Notes under the pieces: generated by a model
What the model was told of the DNA's origin: nothing
Database searches by the model: none
What the model saw: only the letters and a program-made list of their open reading frames with translations
Made by a program: the position numbers and the translations under genes
Shown: piece after piece, positions 43,923 to 51,768 of the stretch
How positions within the stretch are numbered: the first letter of the stretch is position 1
Layout: each line of letters opens with the position of its first letter
From: an uncultured Bacteroidales bacterium
GTDB lineage: Bacteria > Bacteroidota > Bacteroidia > Bacteroidales > P3
Assembly: GCA_905236645.1 (NCBI GenBank)
Contig: CAJOMZ010000012.1
Location: 1 to 64,000, forward strand
Direction: 5' to 3'
Length of the DNA stretch: 64,000 nucleotides

Positions 43923-44702
43923 ATGGCAAATTTAGATATAGTAAAACCTGAGAACCTGGTTTATCAGAAATCAAAAGTCCTGACGGACGCCGTTATGCAC
44001 TATTGCCCGGGCTGCGGCCACGGCACGGCTCACCGCATCATCGCCGAGGTCATTGAGGAACTCGGCATTCAAGACAAAACCATCGGCGTCTCCCCTGTGG
44101 GATGCTCCGTGATGGCTTACAATTATTTCGACGTCGACTTCCAGGAGGCAGCCCACGGCCGCGCCCCCGCTGTCGCCACCGCCATCAAGCGCCTCAACCC
44201 CGACTGCTATGTGTTCACATACCAGGGCGACGGCGACCTGGCAGCCATCGGCACCGCCGAGACCATCCACGCCTGCAACCGCGGCGAGAACATCACTATG
44301 GTGTTCATCAACAACGCTATCTACGGTATGACCGGCGGCCAGATGGCCCCGACCACGCTGCTTGGTATGAAGACCGCCACCACGCCTTACGGCCGCGACC
44401 AGAAGCTTAACGGCTGGCCCTTCCAGGTCACCGAACTGCTGGCTCAGCTGCCGGGCACCTATTATGTGACCCGCCAGAGCGTCCACACTCCCGCCAATGT
44501 CCGCAAGGCCAAGGCTGCCCTCAAGAAGGCTTTTGAGAACCAGAAGCTTGAGAAGGGTGTCAGCTTCGTGGAGATTGTCTCGAGCTGCAACTCGGGCTGG
44601 AAGATGACCCCCGTGCAGGCCAACAAGTGGATGGAGGAGAATATGTTCCCGCAGTATCCGCTCGGCGACATCAAGGTTGACGGCGAAATAGTTAAGAAAT
44701 AA
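43923..44702 (+). CDS. 2-oxoacid:ferredoxin oxidoreductase beta (TPP) subunit
   Basis: 259-aa TPP-binding beta subunit. CPGCGHGTAHRIIAEV is the cofactor-proximal N-terminus; the TPP motif region reads YQGDGDLAAIGTAETIHACNRGENITMVFINN (GDGD then NN). The mid segment MTGGQMAPTTLLG is typical. It is 7 nt after alpha and 81 nt before gamma; that 81-bp spacer has short TTTAAAC-type repeats (44740-44780). Confidence 0.92.
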   Translation: MANLDIVKPENLVYQKSKVLTDAVMHYCPGCGHGTAHRIIAEVIEELGIQDKTIGVSPVGCSVMAYNYFDVDFQEAAHGRAPAVATAIKRLNPDCYVFTYQGDGDLAAIGTAETIHACNRGENITMVFINNAIYGMTGGQMAPTTLLGMKTATTPYGRDQKLNGWPFQVTELLAQLPGTYYVTRQSVHTPANVRKAKAALKKAFENQKLEKGVSFVEIVSSCNSGWKMTPVQANKWMEENMFPQYPLGDIKVDGEIVKK

Positions 44703-44783
44703 ATTATTTTTGAAGGAAAAGTGTGAAGAGGTCACAGCGCCTTCAAACTCTTAAACCTTTAAACTTTTTAAACCCTTAAAACA

Positions 44784-45335
44784 ATGACAGAAGAAATAAT
44801 CATCGCCGGTTTCGGTGGACAGGGCGTCCTCTCGATGGGTAAAATCCTTGCCTACTCTGGCGTTATGGAAGATAAAGAAGTGCTCTGGATGCCTTCCTAC
44901 GGCCCGGAGCAGCGCGGCGGTACGGCCAACGTCACCGTCATCGTCAGCGACGAGCGCATCAGCTCGCCCATCATCAGCAAGTTCGACACTGCTATCGTCC
45001 TCAACCAGCAGTCGCTCGACAAGTTTGAGAAGAGCGTAAAGCCTGGCGGAATGCTGATCTACGACCCGAACGGCATCACCCACGAGCCTACACGTCGCGA
45101 CATCAACATCTACAAGATCCCTGCAACGGAGAAGGCTACCGAGAAGGGCATCGCCAAGGTGTTCAATATGATTGTCCTCGGTGGTTTCCTGAAGCTGAAA
45201 CCCATCGTCGGCAGCGAGTTCATCCACAAGGGCCTCGAGAAATCTCTGCCCGCTCGTCACCACGCCCTCATTCCTCAGAACGAGGAGGCTATCGAGCTTG
45301 GCAAGACCCTCATCGAGCCTGTGTTCACACTCTAA
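44784..45335 (+). CDS. 2-oxoacid:ferredoxin oxidoreductase gamma subunit
   Basis: 183-aa gamma subunit. The start MTEEIIIAGFGGQGVLSMGKILAYSGVM matches the family, as do SYGPEQRGGTANVTVIVSDE and FNMIVLGGFLKLKPIV. It completes the DBAC enzyme complex. It is followed at once by two strong hairpins (45347-45410) before the NUDIX gene. Confidence 0.92.
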   Translation: MTEEIIIAGFGGQGVLSMGKILAYSGVMEDKEVLWMPSYGPEQRGGTANVTVIVSDERISSPIISKFDTAIVLNQQSLDKFEKSVKPGGMLIYDPNGITHEPTRRDINIYKIPATEKATEKGIAKVFNMIVLGGFLKLKPIVGSEFIHKGLEKSLPARHHALIPQNEEAIELGKTLIEPVFTL

Positions 45336-45346
45336 TGGATTCGGAG

Positions 45347-45410
45347 GTCCGCGCCTTACGGCGCGGACTCAGAAATAGTATAGTGCCGCCCGCGCAGCGG
45401 GTGGCACTAT
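45347..45410 (+). terminator. Tandem hairpins between the oxidoreductase operon and the NUDIX gene
   Basis: First hairpin GTCCGCGCC-TTAC-GGCGCGGAC (45347-45368, perfect 9-bp stem). Second, a 14-bp stem with one G-T wobble, arms 45380-45393 and 45397-45410 with loop GCA. Neither has a long T-run, so attenuation or RNA stabilisation is as likely as full termination. Confidence 0.55.
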
Positions 45411-45417
45411 TTAATAT

Positions 45418-45453
45418 GCCTAATCAGCCTAAAATGCCTAACTTGCCTAATCC
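45418..45453 (+). repeat. Four tandem GCCTAAnnn repeats in the NUDIX leader
   Basis: GCCTAA recurs at 45418, 45427, 45436 and 45445 with exact 9-bp spacing, ending 14 nt before the NUDIX start. The spacing is a multiple of 3, so it could be read in frame from an upstream start, but the NUDIX domain begins after it. Confidence 0.7.
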
Positions 45454-45466
45454 TCCAACTAACACA

Positions 45467-45985
45467 ATGAAACAAACAACCCTGTGCTACCTTGAGCGCG
45501 GCAACCAGTACCTGATGCTGCACCGTGTCAAAAAGGCCAACGACGCCAGCCACGACAAGTGGATTGGGGTAGGAGGCAAGTGCGAGGCCGACGAAAGCCC
45601 TGATGAGTGTATGCTGCGCGAGGTGAAGGAGGAGACCGGCCTTACGGTCACCTCGTGGCGATATCGTGGCATAGTCACTTTTATCTCTGATATCTGGCCC
45701 TGTGAATATATGCATCTTTTCACTGCCGACCGCTGGCGTGCAGGCATCTTGCCACCCAATGAGGACGATGCAGCCTCTCTTGTCTCTGAATTGCCCGATT
45801 GTGACGAGGGAGACCTTGAATGGGTCGACAAAGAGCGTCTTTTCGGCCTTGCCCTATGGCCCGGCGACCGCATCTTCCTCCGTCTGATAATGAATCACGA
45901 CCAGCCTTTCTTCTCACTCAAACTGGTATACGAGGGCGACGACCTCGTGGCCGCTAAATTGGACGGTCGTCAATTGCCTTTGTAG
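45467..45985 (+). CDS. NUDIX hydrolase (MutT-like)
   Basis: 172-aa hydrolase of nucleoside diphosphates linked to another group. The NUDIX box reads GKCEADESPDECMLREVKEETG with the REVKEETG core. The start MKQTTLCYLERGNQYLMLHR at 45467 is preferred over a longer frame from 45335 because the extra N-terminus crosses two hairpins and the tandem repeat. The closest named relatives are 8-oxo-dGTP diphosphatases. It ends before the bidirectional terminator at 46048. Confidence 0.87.
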   Translation: MKQTTLCYLERGNQYLMLHRVKKANDASHDKWIGVGGKCEADESPDECMLREVKEETGLTVTSWRYRGIVTFISDIWPCEYMHLFTADRWRAGILPPNEDDAASLVSELPDCDEGDLEWVDKERLFGLALWPGDRIFLRLIMNHDQPFFSLKLVYEGDDLVAAKLDGRQLPL

Positions 45986-46047
45986 CCTTTGCTTGAAGTG
46001 TGTGCACGCAGTTAAACTGTTAGTGTAACAGGTGCGTATGATTATGC

Positions 46048-46079
46048 AAAAAAAAGCATCGGTTTTCCGATGCTTTTTC
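46048..46079. terminator. Bidirectional terminator
   Basis: AGCATCGG (46055-46062), loop TTTT, CCGATGCT (46067-46074), flanked by seven A on the left and T5 on the right. It can end both the NUDIX transcript (plus) and the 44-aa gene transcript (minus). Confidence 0.85.
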
Positions 46080-46099
46080 TTTCTGACAAAGGGTATCGC

Positions 46100-46234
46100 T
46101 TATTCAGCGTTGATGATGGCTTTGTGGACAGCGTTCCAGCCAGCAGCATTCAGACCCCAGTTGTTCGTGGAGTTCTTGTTGCCCTGAACTCTCACTTTTC
46201 TTCTCTTTACTTTTTTGTTTGCATTAATACCCAT
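46100..46234 (-). CDS. 44-aa basic small protein
   Basis: Short minus-strand gene starting MGINANKKVKRRKVRVQGNK and ending NAVHKAIINAE, 44 codons and TAA. It is supported as a real transcription unit by its own TATCTTTG promoter (46311-46318), a 9-bp stem-loop in the leader (46277-46298) and a bidirectional terminator after its stop. The N-terminal half is Lys/Arg-rich and the C-terminal half a likely helix with two Trp. No signal peptide; binding to nucleic acid or ribosome is a guess from charge. No family recognised. No Shine-Dalgarno, as is common in this phylum. Confidence 0.7.
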   Translation of the reverse strand: MGINANKKVKRRKVRVQGNKNSTNNWGLNAAGWNAVHKAIINAE

Positions 46235-46276
46235 AATACACTATAATTTTATTGTTCAACTTCTTGGTTGTTAGTT

Positions 46277-46298
46277 AGAAAGAGCGGATGCTCTTTCT
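46277..46298 (-). promoter_or_regulatory. Leader stem-loop of the 44-aa gene
   Basis: Perfect 9-bp stem AGAAAGAGC / GCTCTTTCT with a 4-nt loop. It begins only a few nucleotides after the predicted transcription start, so it would cap the 5' end of the mRNA. Confidence 0.6.
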
Positions 46299-46310
46299 GA
46301 AAAGGTTTTG

Positions 46311-46318
46311 CAAAGATA
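46311..46318 (-). promoter_or_regulatory. Promoter of the 44-aa gene
   Basis: Minus-strand TATCTTTG followed by CA, full match to TAnnTTTG, about 75 nt upstream of the start at 46234. It lies after the DUF4301 stop (46367). Confidence 0.7.
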
Positions 46319-46366
46319 CATCAATTATTTGGACTGCACAAATTATTTTCTATTTTTAACGAATAT

Positions 46367-47914
46367 TTATCCTTCAAGGTGCTCTTTGCGTAGCAGGTCA
46401 TTGACGGTCTTCACAGGGTTGAAAGTGGCCAGAGGCACCTCGACAAAGAGGGTTATCCATTCGGCCATTGCGCCGTTCCAGAGGCCTGGCAGTTCCTGTG
46501 ACTTCAGCGTCACGGCTCCTTTGGTCTTCTTGCTGATGAAGCCTGTAGCGGGGTCTACGTATTTACGTAGGTTGAAACGGCGTCCGCGGTAGTCCTTGGT
46601 GCCGCATACCAAATCAACGGGATTGAAGTGCGTGGAGGAGGTAAGGATTCTTTCCTGTTCGGGGTCTTTGCGGTTGATTTGCGCGGTCTCCACGACTTGC
46701 AAGCTTCTGATTCCTTGTGTGTTCTCGGTGAAGAAAGGCCCTCCTCCAGGCTCGCCTTGATTCTTAACCATTCCACATACGCGGATAGGGCGGTTCAACT
46801 TGTCGCGCAGGATAGCAGCCTTTTCACGGTCACTCTTCTTCGAGAAGTCGGCAGGCAAAGCTATTTGCAGTTTGTCTTTGGCAAACAGGGCTGCTTTTTG
46901 CAGGGTCTTCTTGTCGGGTTTCTGTCCGAGAAGTCTAATATACTCAAAGGTTTGTGCCTGGAGTTCAAGCAACAGTCCTGCCAACACTTGCTTATAGATA
47001 ATGGTGGTGTGCTTCATCCAGTCGGGCACCACGTTGTCTATATTCTTTATAAATATAATGTCGGCGTTGCAGTCGTTCAGGTTCTCGATCAGGGCGCCGT
47101 GGCCGCCGGGACGGAACACCAGTTTACCATCGTCGTCACGGACGGGGTTGTTGTACTCGTCAACGGCAATGATGTCGGTATAATGCCTTTGTTCCGAGAA
47201 GGTTATGTCAAGTTGAATGTTAAGGTTCGACTCGTAATACTTCTTTACTTCGGCTATTTTTTTGCGGAAAAGCGGCTTGTGCTCGGGTGATACGGTGAAA
47301 TGAAGATGCACTTTGCCGTCGCTGCATCGAGCATACGAAGCGCCCTCAACGATGTGTTCCTCGAGCGGAGTGCGGCTCACCTCGCCATATCTGTGGAATT
47401 TAAGCAGCGCTTTTGGCAGTGAACCATAGCCAAGGTATTGCTCTTTAAGCAGATAGTTGATAACGGTAGTGAAGTCGCCACGGTCCATATAGTCGCCGAA
47501 ATCAAGCGACGAACGCTCCATACAAGCCTTCAAGTCCTCAAAGAATGCAAAAGTGCGTATGTGCTGAAGGAACTCTTTTACGGTAGGAAACTCTTTCTCA
47601 AAGTTATAGGCCACGCCGAAATAAGTGGACGAGAAAGCATATAGATCCTTGAACATACGAGTCGCAGCTCCTGATGCCGGCACGAATTTAAGTATCTTCT
47701 TCCCGCTTGCAAGTTTCTTGTATGCAGTGGAATAACGTCTTATGTCGTCATCAGACATACGTATAATTCCGCCATTGTCGACAGTAGCAGCATCCAACAG
47801 CTTTGACTTAGGAAACCCTTTACGGAAGTTCTCAATCTGTTGCGACACTTCTTCGGGCGTAAGACCCATACTTGCAATCTGTTGCAAGTCTTTGTCGCTA
47901 AAGGGGCTGTTCAT
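46367..47914 (-). CDS. DUF4301 protein
   Basis: 515-aa cytoplasmic protein of the DUF4301 family. The segment KKILKFVPASGAATRMFKDLYAF (near residue 73) resembles the glycine-rich nucleotide-binding loop of sugar nucleotidyltransferases, and FRPGGHGALIENLND is the other conserved stretch. A nucleotidyltransferase-like activity is therefore a guess. It follows the lipoprotein gene by 15 nt (reading leftward), so the two are co-transcribed. Confidence 0.85.
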   Translation of the reverse strand: MNSPFSDKDLQQIASMGLTPEEVSQQIENFRKGFPKSKLLDAATVDNGGIIRMSDDDIRRYSTAYKKLASGKKILKFVPASGAATRMFKDLYAFSSTYFGVAYNFEKEFPTVKEFLQHIRTFAFFEDLKACMERSSLDFGDYMDRGDFTTVINYLLKEQYLGYGSLPKALLKFHRYGEVSRTPLEEHIVEGASYARCSDGKVHLHFTVSPEHKPLFRKKIAEVKKYYESNLNIQLDITFSEQRHYTDIIAVDEYNNPVRDDDGKLVFRPGGHGALIENLNDCNADIIFIKNIDNVVPDWMKHTTIIYKQVLAGLLLELQAQTFEYIRLLGQKPDKKTLQKAALFAKDKLQIALPADFSKKSDREKAAILRDKLNRPIRVCGMVKNQGEPGGGPFFTENTQGIRSLQVVETAQINRKDPEQERILTSSTHFNPVDLVCGTKDYRGRRFNLRKYVDPATGFISKKTKGAVTLKSQELPGLWNGAMAEWITLFVEVPLATFNPVKTVNDLLRKEHLEG

Positions 47915-47929
47915 AGTGCAAGAAAGGGA

Positions 47930-48340
47930 CTATTTGTTGCGGTAAATGCGCTGGATCTCTGTTTCGAGATTGATAGTCGAGTAGACGGTGTCGCCCTCTT
48001 TCAGACGTATCGTGTTGTTACCCTTGCGGTAGCAGTAGAAAAGTTCGCGGGTGTAGATCGAGTCGTAGCCGGTCTCATATTCTGCCGCGACGTTGAAAAG
48101 TGCGGGGGCCGAGAAGACAGTGTCGAAATTGCCGGCGACATCGGTGTAACCCTGTGCATTTACAAAGCTGTTGTCGATGTCAATTTTTACAAAAACGCCT
48201 TGAATCGGCAGGTGTGTCACCTCGTCAACAACAGTGACTCGCACATAACAATTCGTGTCTTTGTCGCAGGAGACAAAATAGAGAGTTGATAATCCGCCTA
48301 TTAAAAAAAGGCATACGAGGGCTAAAATTTTTTTCTTCAT
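47930..48340 (-). CDS. Lipoprotein with CarboxypepD_reg-like domain
   Basis: 136-aa lipoprotein. Start MKKKILALVCLFLIGG at 48340 with lipobox YFVSC (Cys about 25). The mature part VRVTVVDEVTHLPIQGVFVKIDIDN...GYTDVAGNFDTVF looks like a small beta-sandwich of the carboxypeptidase-regulatory or transthyretin type. A longer frame from 48379 would add 13 codons over the promoter and is rejected. It shares an overlapping divergent promoter region with the cyclophilin gene. Confidence 0.75.
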   Translation of the reverse strand: MKKKILALVCLFLIGGLSTLYFVSCDKDTNCYVRVTVVDEVTHLPIQGVFVKIDIDNSFVNAQGYTDVAGNFDTVFSAPALFNVAAEYETGYDSIYTRELFYCYRKGNNTIRLKEGDTVYSTINLETEIQRIYRNK

Positions 48341-48379
48341 AAATTGAGTTTTATTTTCTGCTATTACAAATTTTTTCAC

Positions 48380-48400
48380 TATTTTTGCAATGCAAAATTA
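48380..48400. promoter_or_regulatory. Overlapping divergent promoters around TTTTGCAATGCAAAA
   Basis: Plus-strand TATTTTTG (48380-48387) and minus-strand TAATTTTG (48393-48400) face each other, joined by the palindrome TTTTGCAATGCAAAA. The plus promoter would serve the cyclophilin gene and the minus promoter the lipoprotein-DUF4301 pair. The predicted transcription starts lie within or beyond each other's -7 element. Confidence 0.6.
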
Positions 48401-48415
48401 ATAATTTTATATGGT

Positions 48416-49105
48416 ATGAAAATAAAAAAATTGACTTTTTTGTTGCTTTTTTTCGCAACGCTTACTTCCTGTCACGCTCAAGTTGCTAATAACCAGATGA
48501 AAACTGCCGAGAAAAAATATTATGTTTTAATTGAAACTTCCTATGGAAATATGACGGTGGAGCTGTATAACGAGACGCCAAAACACCGAGACAATTTCCT
48601 AAAGTTGGTAAATGAGGGTTTTTATGACGGCCTTTTATTCCACAGAGTTATAAATAATTTTATGATACAGGGCGGCGATCCCAAGTCGAAGGACGCCCGG
48701 CCGGGCCAGATGCTCGGCGACGGCAACCTGGGCTATACCGTCCCCGCCGAGTTTGTGCCTGGCTTGATACACAAGAAAGGCGCCCTCGCCGCTGCACGCC
48801 AGGGCGATGTGGTCAATCCTACCAAGGCGTCGTCTTCTTGCCAGTTCTACATAGTCCAGGGCAATGTGTGGCCGCAGGAACGCCTGCAGATGATGGCACA
48901 GCAGATGGGCAAGACCTTTGACAAACAGCAAATTGAAACCTATACCACCGTGGGCGGCACCCCACATCTCGACTATGACTACACGGTCTTCGGCCAGGTT
49001 GTCGACGGCTTGGATGTCATCGACAAGATAGCGGCCGTGAAATGCGGCCCCGGCGACCGCCCGATCGAGGATGTCAAAATGAAAATCAAGATAATCGAGC
49101 GCTGA
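48416..49105 (+). CDS. Cyclophilin-type peptidyl-prolyl isomerase lipoprotein
   Basis: 229-aa isomerase. Start MKIKKLTFLLLFFATLTSC at 48416 with lipobox Cys19, so likely an envelope lipoprotein aiding folding of exported proteins. Cyclophilin signatures: NFLKLVNEGFYDGLLFHRVINNFMIQGGDP and the SSSCQFYIVQG segment, followed by FGQVVDGLDVIDKIA. It contains an insertion (about 145-180) relative to minimal cyclophilins. pheS follows after 33 nt. Confidence 0.93.
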   Translation: MKIKKLTFLLLFFATLTSCHAQVANNQMKTAEKKYYVLIETSYGNMTVELYNETPKHRDNFLKLVNEGFYDGLLFHRVINNFMIQGGDPKSKDARPGQMLGDGNLGYTVPAEFVPGLIHKKGALAAARQGDVVNPTKASSSCQFYIVQGNVWPQERLQMMAQQMGKTFDKQQIETYTTVGGTPHLDYDYTVFGQVVDGLDVIDKIAAVKCGPGDRPIEDVKMKIKIIER

Positions 49106-49138
49106 CAACGGCGTTGCAACCAGATATTTACAAGGTAT

Positions 49139-50182
49139 ATGAAGTTGAACAACATAGAGGATTTCATCCGCGAAATCCAGATGACCTCGCTGGAAAAGGC
49201 GATGGACCGGGCTGCATTTGTTGAGCAGTTCCGCATCAAATTCTTGGGTAAAAAAGGCATAATCAACGAGCTCTTTGAGGAATTCAAGACGGTGCCGAAC
49301 GAGCAGAAGAAAGAGATGGGGCAGGCACTGAACCGCCTCAAGGCCGCTGCACAGGCCAAGATTGAAGAGTTCAAGGCCAGTGTCGAGCAGATGGAACAGC
49401 AGTCGCAGACCAGCGACCTGACGCTGCCGACAGACTACTCCGAGGTGGGCAGCCGCCACGTCCTCTCGGTCGTGATGAATGAAATAACAGACATCTTCTC
49501 GCGCATCGGCTTCACCGTTGCCGAATCGGTCGAGATTGAGGACGACTGGCATCTGTTTTCGGCCCTCAACTTCCCGCACGACCATCCGGCCCGCGATATG
49601 CAGGACACCTTCTTCGTCGAGAAAGAGGAAGGCAGGCAGGAGGTGGCCTTGCGCACACACACGTCGTCTGTCCAGGTGCGCGTGATGGAAAACAACAAGC
49701 CCCCAATCCGTATAATCGCGCCGGGCCGCGTGTTCCGCAACGAGGCAATCTCGGCCCGCGCCCACTGCATCTTCCATCAGGTCGAGGCGCTCTATGTAGA
49801 CAAGAAAGTGACCTTTGCCGACCTCAAACAGACGCTGCTCTATTTCGCCAAGGAGATGTTCGGCGAGCAAACCCGGATACGTCTGCGTCCGTCCTACTTC
49901 CCGTTCACCGAGCCTTCGGCCGAAATGGATATCTCGTGCAATATCTGCGGCGGCAAGGGCTGCAACATCTGCAAAGGTACAGGCTGGCTCGAAATCCTTG
50001 GCTGCGGTATGGTCGACCCCAATGTCCTGGAGGCCTGCGGCATTGATAGCAAGGAATATAGCGGTTTCGCTCTGGGTATGGGCGTGGAACGTATGGCTAT
50101 GCTCAAATACCAGATACGCGACCTTCGTCTTTACTTCGAGAACGACCTGCGCTTCCTGCGTCAGTTCGACGCTCTGGTGTAG
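49139..50182 (+). CDS. pheS: Phenylalanyl-tRNA synthetase alpha subunit
   Basis: 347-aa class II synthetase alpha subunit. The N-terminal coiled coil (1-90) is followed by the catalytic core: HPARDMQDTFF, RTHTSSVQVRVM, PGRVFRNEAISARAHCIFHQVEAL (motif 2), and the C-terminal GFALGMGVERMAMLKYQIRDLR (motif 3). A CNICGGKGCNICKGTGWLEILGCGMV segment matches the family's Cys-rich loop. pheT is not adjacent. It sits between the cyclophilin gene and folB on one strand. Confidence 0.96.
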   Translation: MKLNNIEDFIREIQMTSLEKAMDRAAFVEQFRIKFLGKKGIINELFEEFKTVPNEQKKEMGQALNRLKAAAQAKIEEFKASVEQMEQQSQTSDLTLPTDYSEVGSRHVLSVVMNEITDIFSRIGFTVAESVEIEDDWHLFSALNFPHDHPARDMQDTFFVEKEEGRQEVALRTHTSSVQVRVMENNKPPIRIIAPGRVFRNEAISARAHCIFHQVEALYVDKKVTFADLKQTLLYFAKEMFGEQTRIRLRPSYFPFTEPSAEMDISCNICGGKGCNICKGTGWLEILGCGMVDPNVLEACGIDSKEYSGFALGMGVERMAMLKYQIRDLRLYFENDLRFLRQFDALV

Positions 50183-50212
50183 CCCTGTCGTGTCACTTAA
50201 CACTCTTGGAAT

Positions 50213-50587
50213 ATGTCGTTTATAGACATCGAGAATATGGAATTCTATGCCTATCACGGCTGTTTCGCCGAGGAGTCGAAGATAGGCACCCGTTTCCGCG
50301 TCAACTTGCGGATGGAGGTCGACACTTCTCGGGCGCAAGTGTCTGATAGCATAGATGATACCGTCAACTACCTGTCGGTGTACCAGGCTGTGAAAGGCGA
50401 GATGATGAAACCGTCGCATCTGCTTGAGAACGTCGCCGACAGGATAGCAAGCCGCGTGCTTGGCGACTTTGCCGGTGTGACGCACGTGTGGGTCAAGGTT
50501 ACAAAGCTCAACCCGCCTCTCGGCGGCAGGATGGAGGGCGTGAGCCTCACCGTCGACAAGCAGCGTCAGACCAATCCGTTGTCGTGA
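50213..50587 (+). CDS. folB: Dihydroneopterin aldolase
   Basis: 124-aa folate-pathway enzyme cleaving dihydroneopterin to 6-hydroxymethyl-dihydropterin. MEFYAYHGCFAEESKIGTRF contains the conserved YHG and Glu; HLLENVADRIASRVL and VKVTKLNPPLGGRMEGV supply the substrate-binding Lys. It overlaps the 3' end of convergent radC by 22 nt. Confidence 0.91.
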   Translation: MSFIDIENMEFYAYHGCFAEESKIGTRFRVNLRMEVDTSRAQVSDSIDDTVNYLSVYQAVKGEMMKPSHLLENVADRIASRVLGDFAGVTHVWVKVTKLNPPLGGRMEGVSLTVDKQRQTNPLS

Positions 50588-51321
50588 AAGCTATAGTAGC
50601 CGGGGCGGTTGTTTTCGCCTATGCCCACTATTATGTGGTCGATGAGTTCGATATTAAGTATCTTTCCGGCTTCTAATATTCTGCAAGTAAGATTCTTATC
50701 CTCGCGGCTCGGGTTTAGGTGGCCCGTTGGGTGGTTGTGTGCCACTGCGATGTATACAGCGTTCTTTTCCAGTGCGGTAGCGAATATGCGGCGTATGTCC
50801 ACGGGTGTGTCGGTGATACCGCCCAGCGAGATGCGCTGTTTGAACAGTGCTTTTCTTTTGATATTAAGATAGATAGCCCAGAATTCTTCGACTGGAAGGT
50901 TGACTATCGAAGGACAAATGTAGTTGAACAGGTCGTTGCTGTCGGAGATGATGTATTCCTTCTGGGCGGCATTCTCGGCTAACATCCTGTAACCAAGCTC
51001 TAAAGCGGCAATGATGGACACTGCTTTAGCCTCGCCCATACCTTTGAAATCGTGTGTCAACTCCTTGATGCCCTGACGCGACAGCAGCGACAGGTTGTTG
51101 TCGTTGCTGTAGAGAATCTCTTTGGCCAGTTCCACGGCGCTTTGGCCCACCGAGCCGCTGCCTATCAGGATGGCCAGCAGCTCGGCATTGGTGAGTTCCT
51201 TCTTGCCTTTGGCGATGAGTTTCTCGCGAGGACGGTCCTCGGCATCCCATTCTTTGACGGTCAAATTCTGTTTTCTGTCATTGGAATCAGATAGTTGCGC
51301 GGTTTTATTCTCGTTTTCCAT
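50566..51321 (-). CDS. radC: RadC/JAB-domain protein
   Basis: 251-aa RadC-family protein. The N-terminal helix-hairpin-helix-like domain (LLAILIGSGSVGQSAVELAKEIL) is followed by the JAMM/MPN domain with H195, H197 and D208 (AHNHPTGHLNPSRED) for zinc. The in-frame sequence extends to 51474 through repeat B2, but the start MENENK at 51321 is preferred because the TACCTTTG promoter lies at 51338-51345. The cellular role of RadC proteins is unsettled; the DNA-repair name is historical. Confidence 0.9.
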   Translation of the reverse strand: MENENKTAQLSDSNDRKQNLTVKEWDAEDRPREKLIAKGKKELTNAELLAILIGSGSVGQSAVELAKEILYSNDNNLSLLSRQGIKELTHDFKGMGEAKAVSIIAALELGYRMLAENAAQKEYIISDSNDLFNYICPSIVNLPVEEFWAIYLNIKRKALFKQRISLGGITDTPVDIRRIFATALEKNAVYIAVAHNHPTGHLNPSREDKNLTCRILEAGKILNIELIDHIIVGIGENNRPGYYSFHDNGLV

Positions 51322-51337
51322 AGCGGGATATTTTGTG

Positions 51338-51345
51338 CAAAGGTA
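51338..51345 (-). promoter_or_regulatory. radC: Promoter of radC
   Basis: Minus-strand TACCTTTG followed by CA, giving a very short leader (about 10-15 nt). It excludes upstream start codons inside repeat B2. Confidence 0.65.
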
Positions 51346-51393
51346 CGAAAAATAAATCATATCCTGCTCCCGTTTTCTTCGGAAAATGTCCGT

Positions 51394-51490
51394 ACCAACT
51401 CCGTCCGTTGTACAATATATGTACAATAGTTGTACAATACTTGTACAATTGGTAAACGTACAAATATTGTACAAGTATTGTACATATGTA
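51394..51490. repeat. Type B 11-bp-unit hairpin element, copy B2
   Basis: Same architecture as B1: head ACCAACTCCGTCCGTTGT (preceded by CCGT as in A2), left arm 51411-51446, loop AATTGGTAAAC (51447-51457), right arm from 51458; the last arm bases diverge after ACATAT. It differs from B1 by one base in the left arm. It lies in the 447-bp divergent gap between radC and secDF; the remainder of the gap, 51491-51713, is non-coding with increasing A+T. Confidence 0.92.
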
Positions 51491-51713
51491 TGTTCAGGGT
51501 CTGGTTTTCAGGTGGTTTTGTTTGCGGCCTTTTCGGGGGTGTTCCGGCGGCGTTTACGAGTGCTTTCGGCGGGTTGTGGCAGGCGTCGTGGATTTGGGGC
51601 GGATGTAAATTTTTCTGTGTGTGGCAGAGGTTGATTTTAAGTATTTTAATAATGGTTATATTAGATATTAGCGTTTTTTTTGAAAAATATGTTGTGAAGT
51701 CAAGATTTTTTCT

Positions 51714-51721
51714 TATTTTTG
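51714..51721 (+). promoter_or_regulatory. secDF: Promoter of secDF
   Basis: TATTTTTG followed by CA, 48 nt upstream of the secDF start. A GTTG at 51691-51694 with 19-nt spacing is a possible -33. Confidence 0.65.
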
Positions 51722-51768
51722 CATATTCAAAATGTAGATAAACCAAAAAAAACTTTAACACGTAAGAT

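Noticed and set aside
45335-45466. Longer NUDIX start at 45335
   Set aside because: The extra 44 codons read through two hairpins and the tandem repeat; the domain begins after the 45467 start.
48635-50485. 616-codon minus-strand frame opposite the cyclophilin, pheS and folB genes
   Set aside because: Spans three well-identified genes on the other strand; typical G+C-driven shadow.
51322-51474. N-terminal extension of radC into repeat B2
   Set aside because: It would cross the consensus promoter at 51338-51345 and translate the hairpin repeat.
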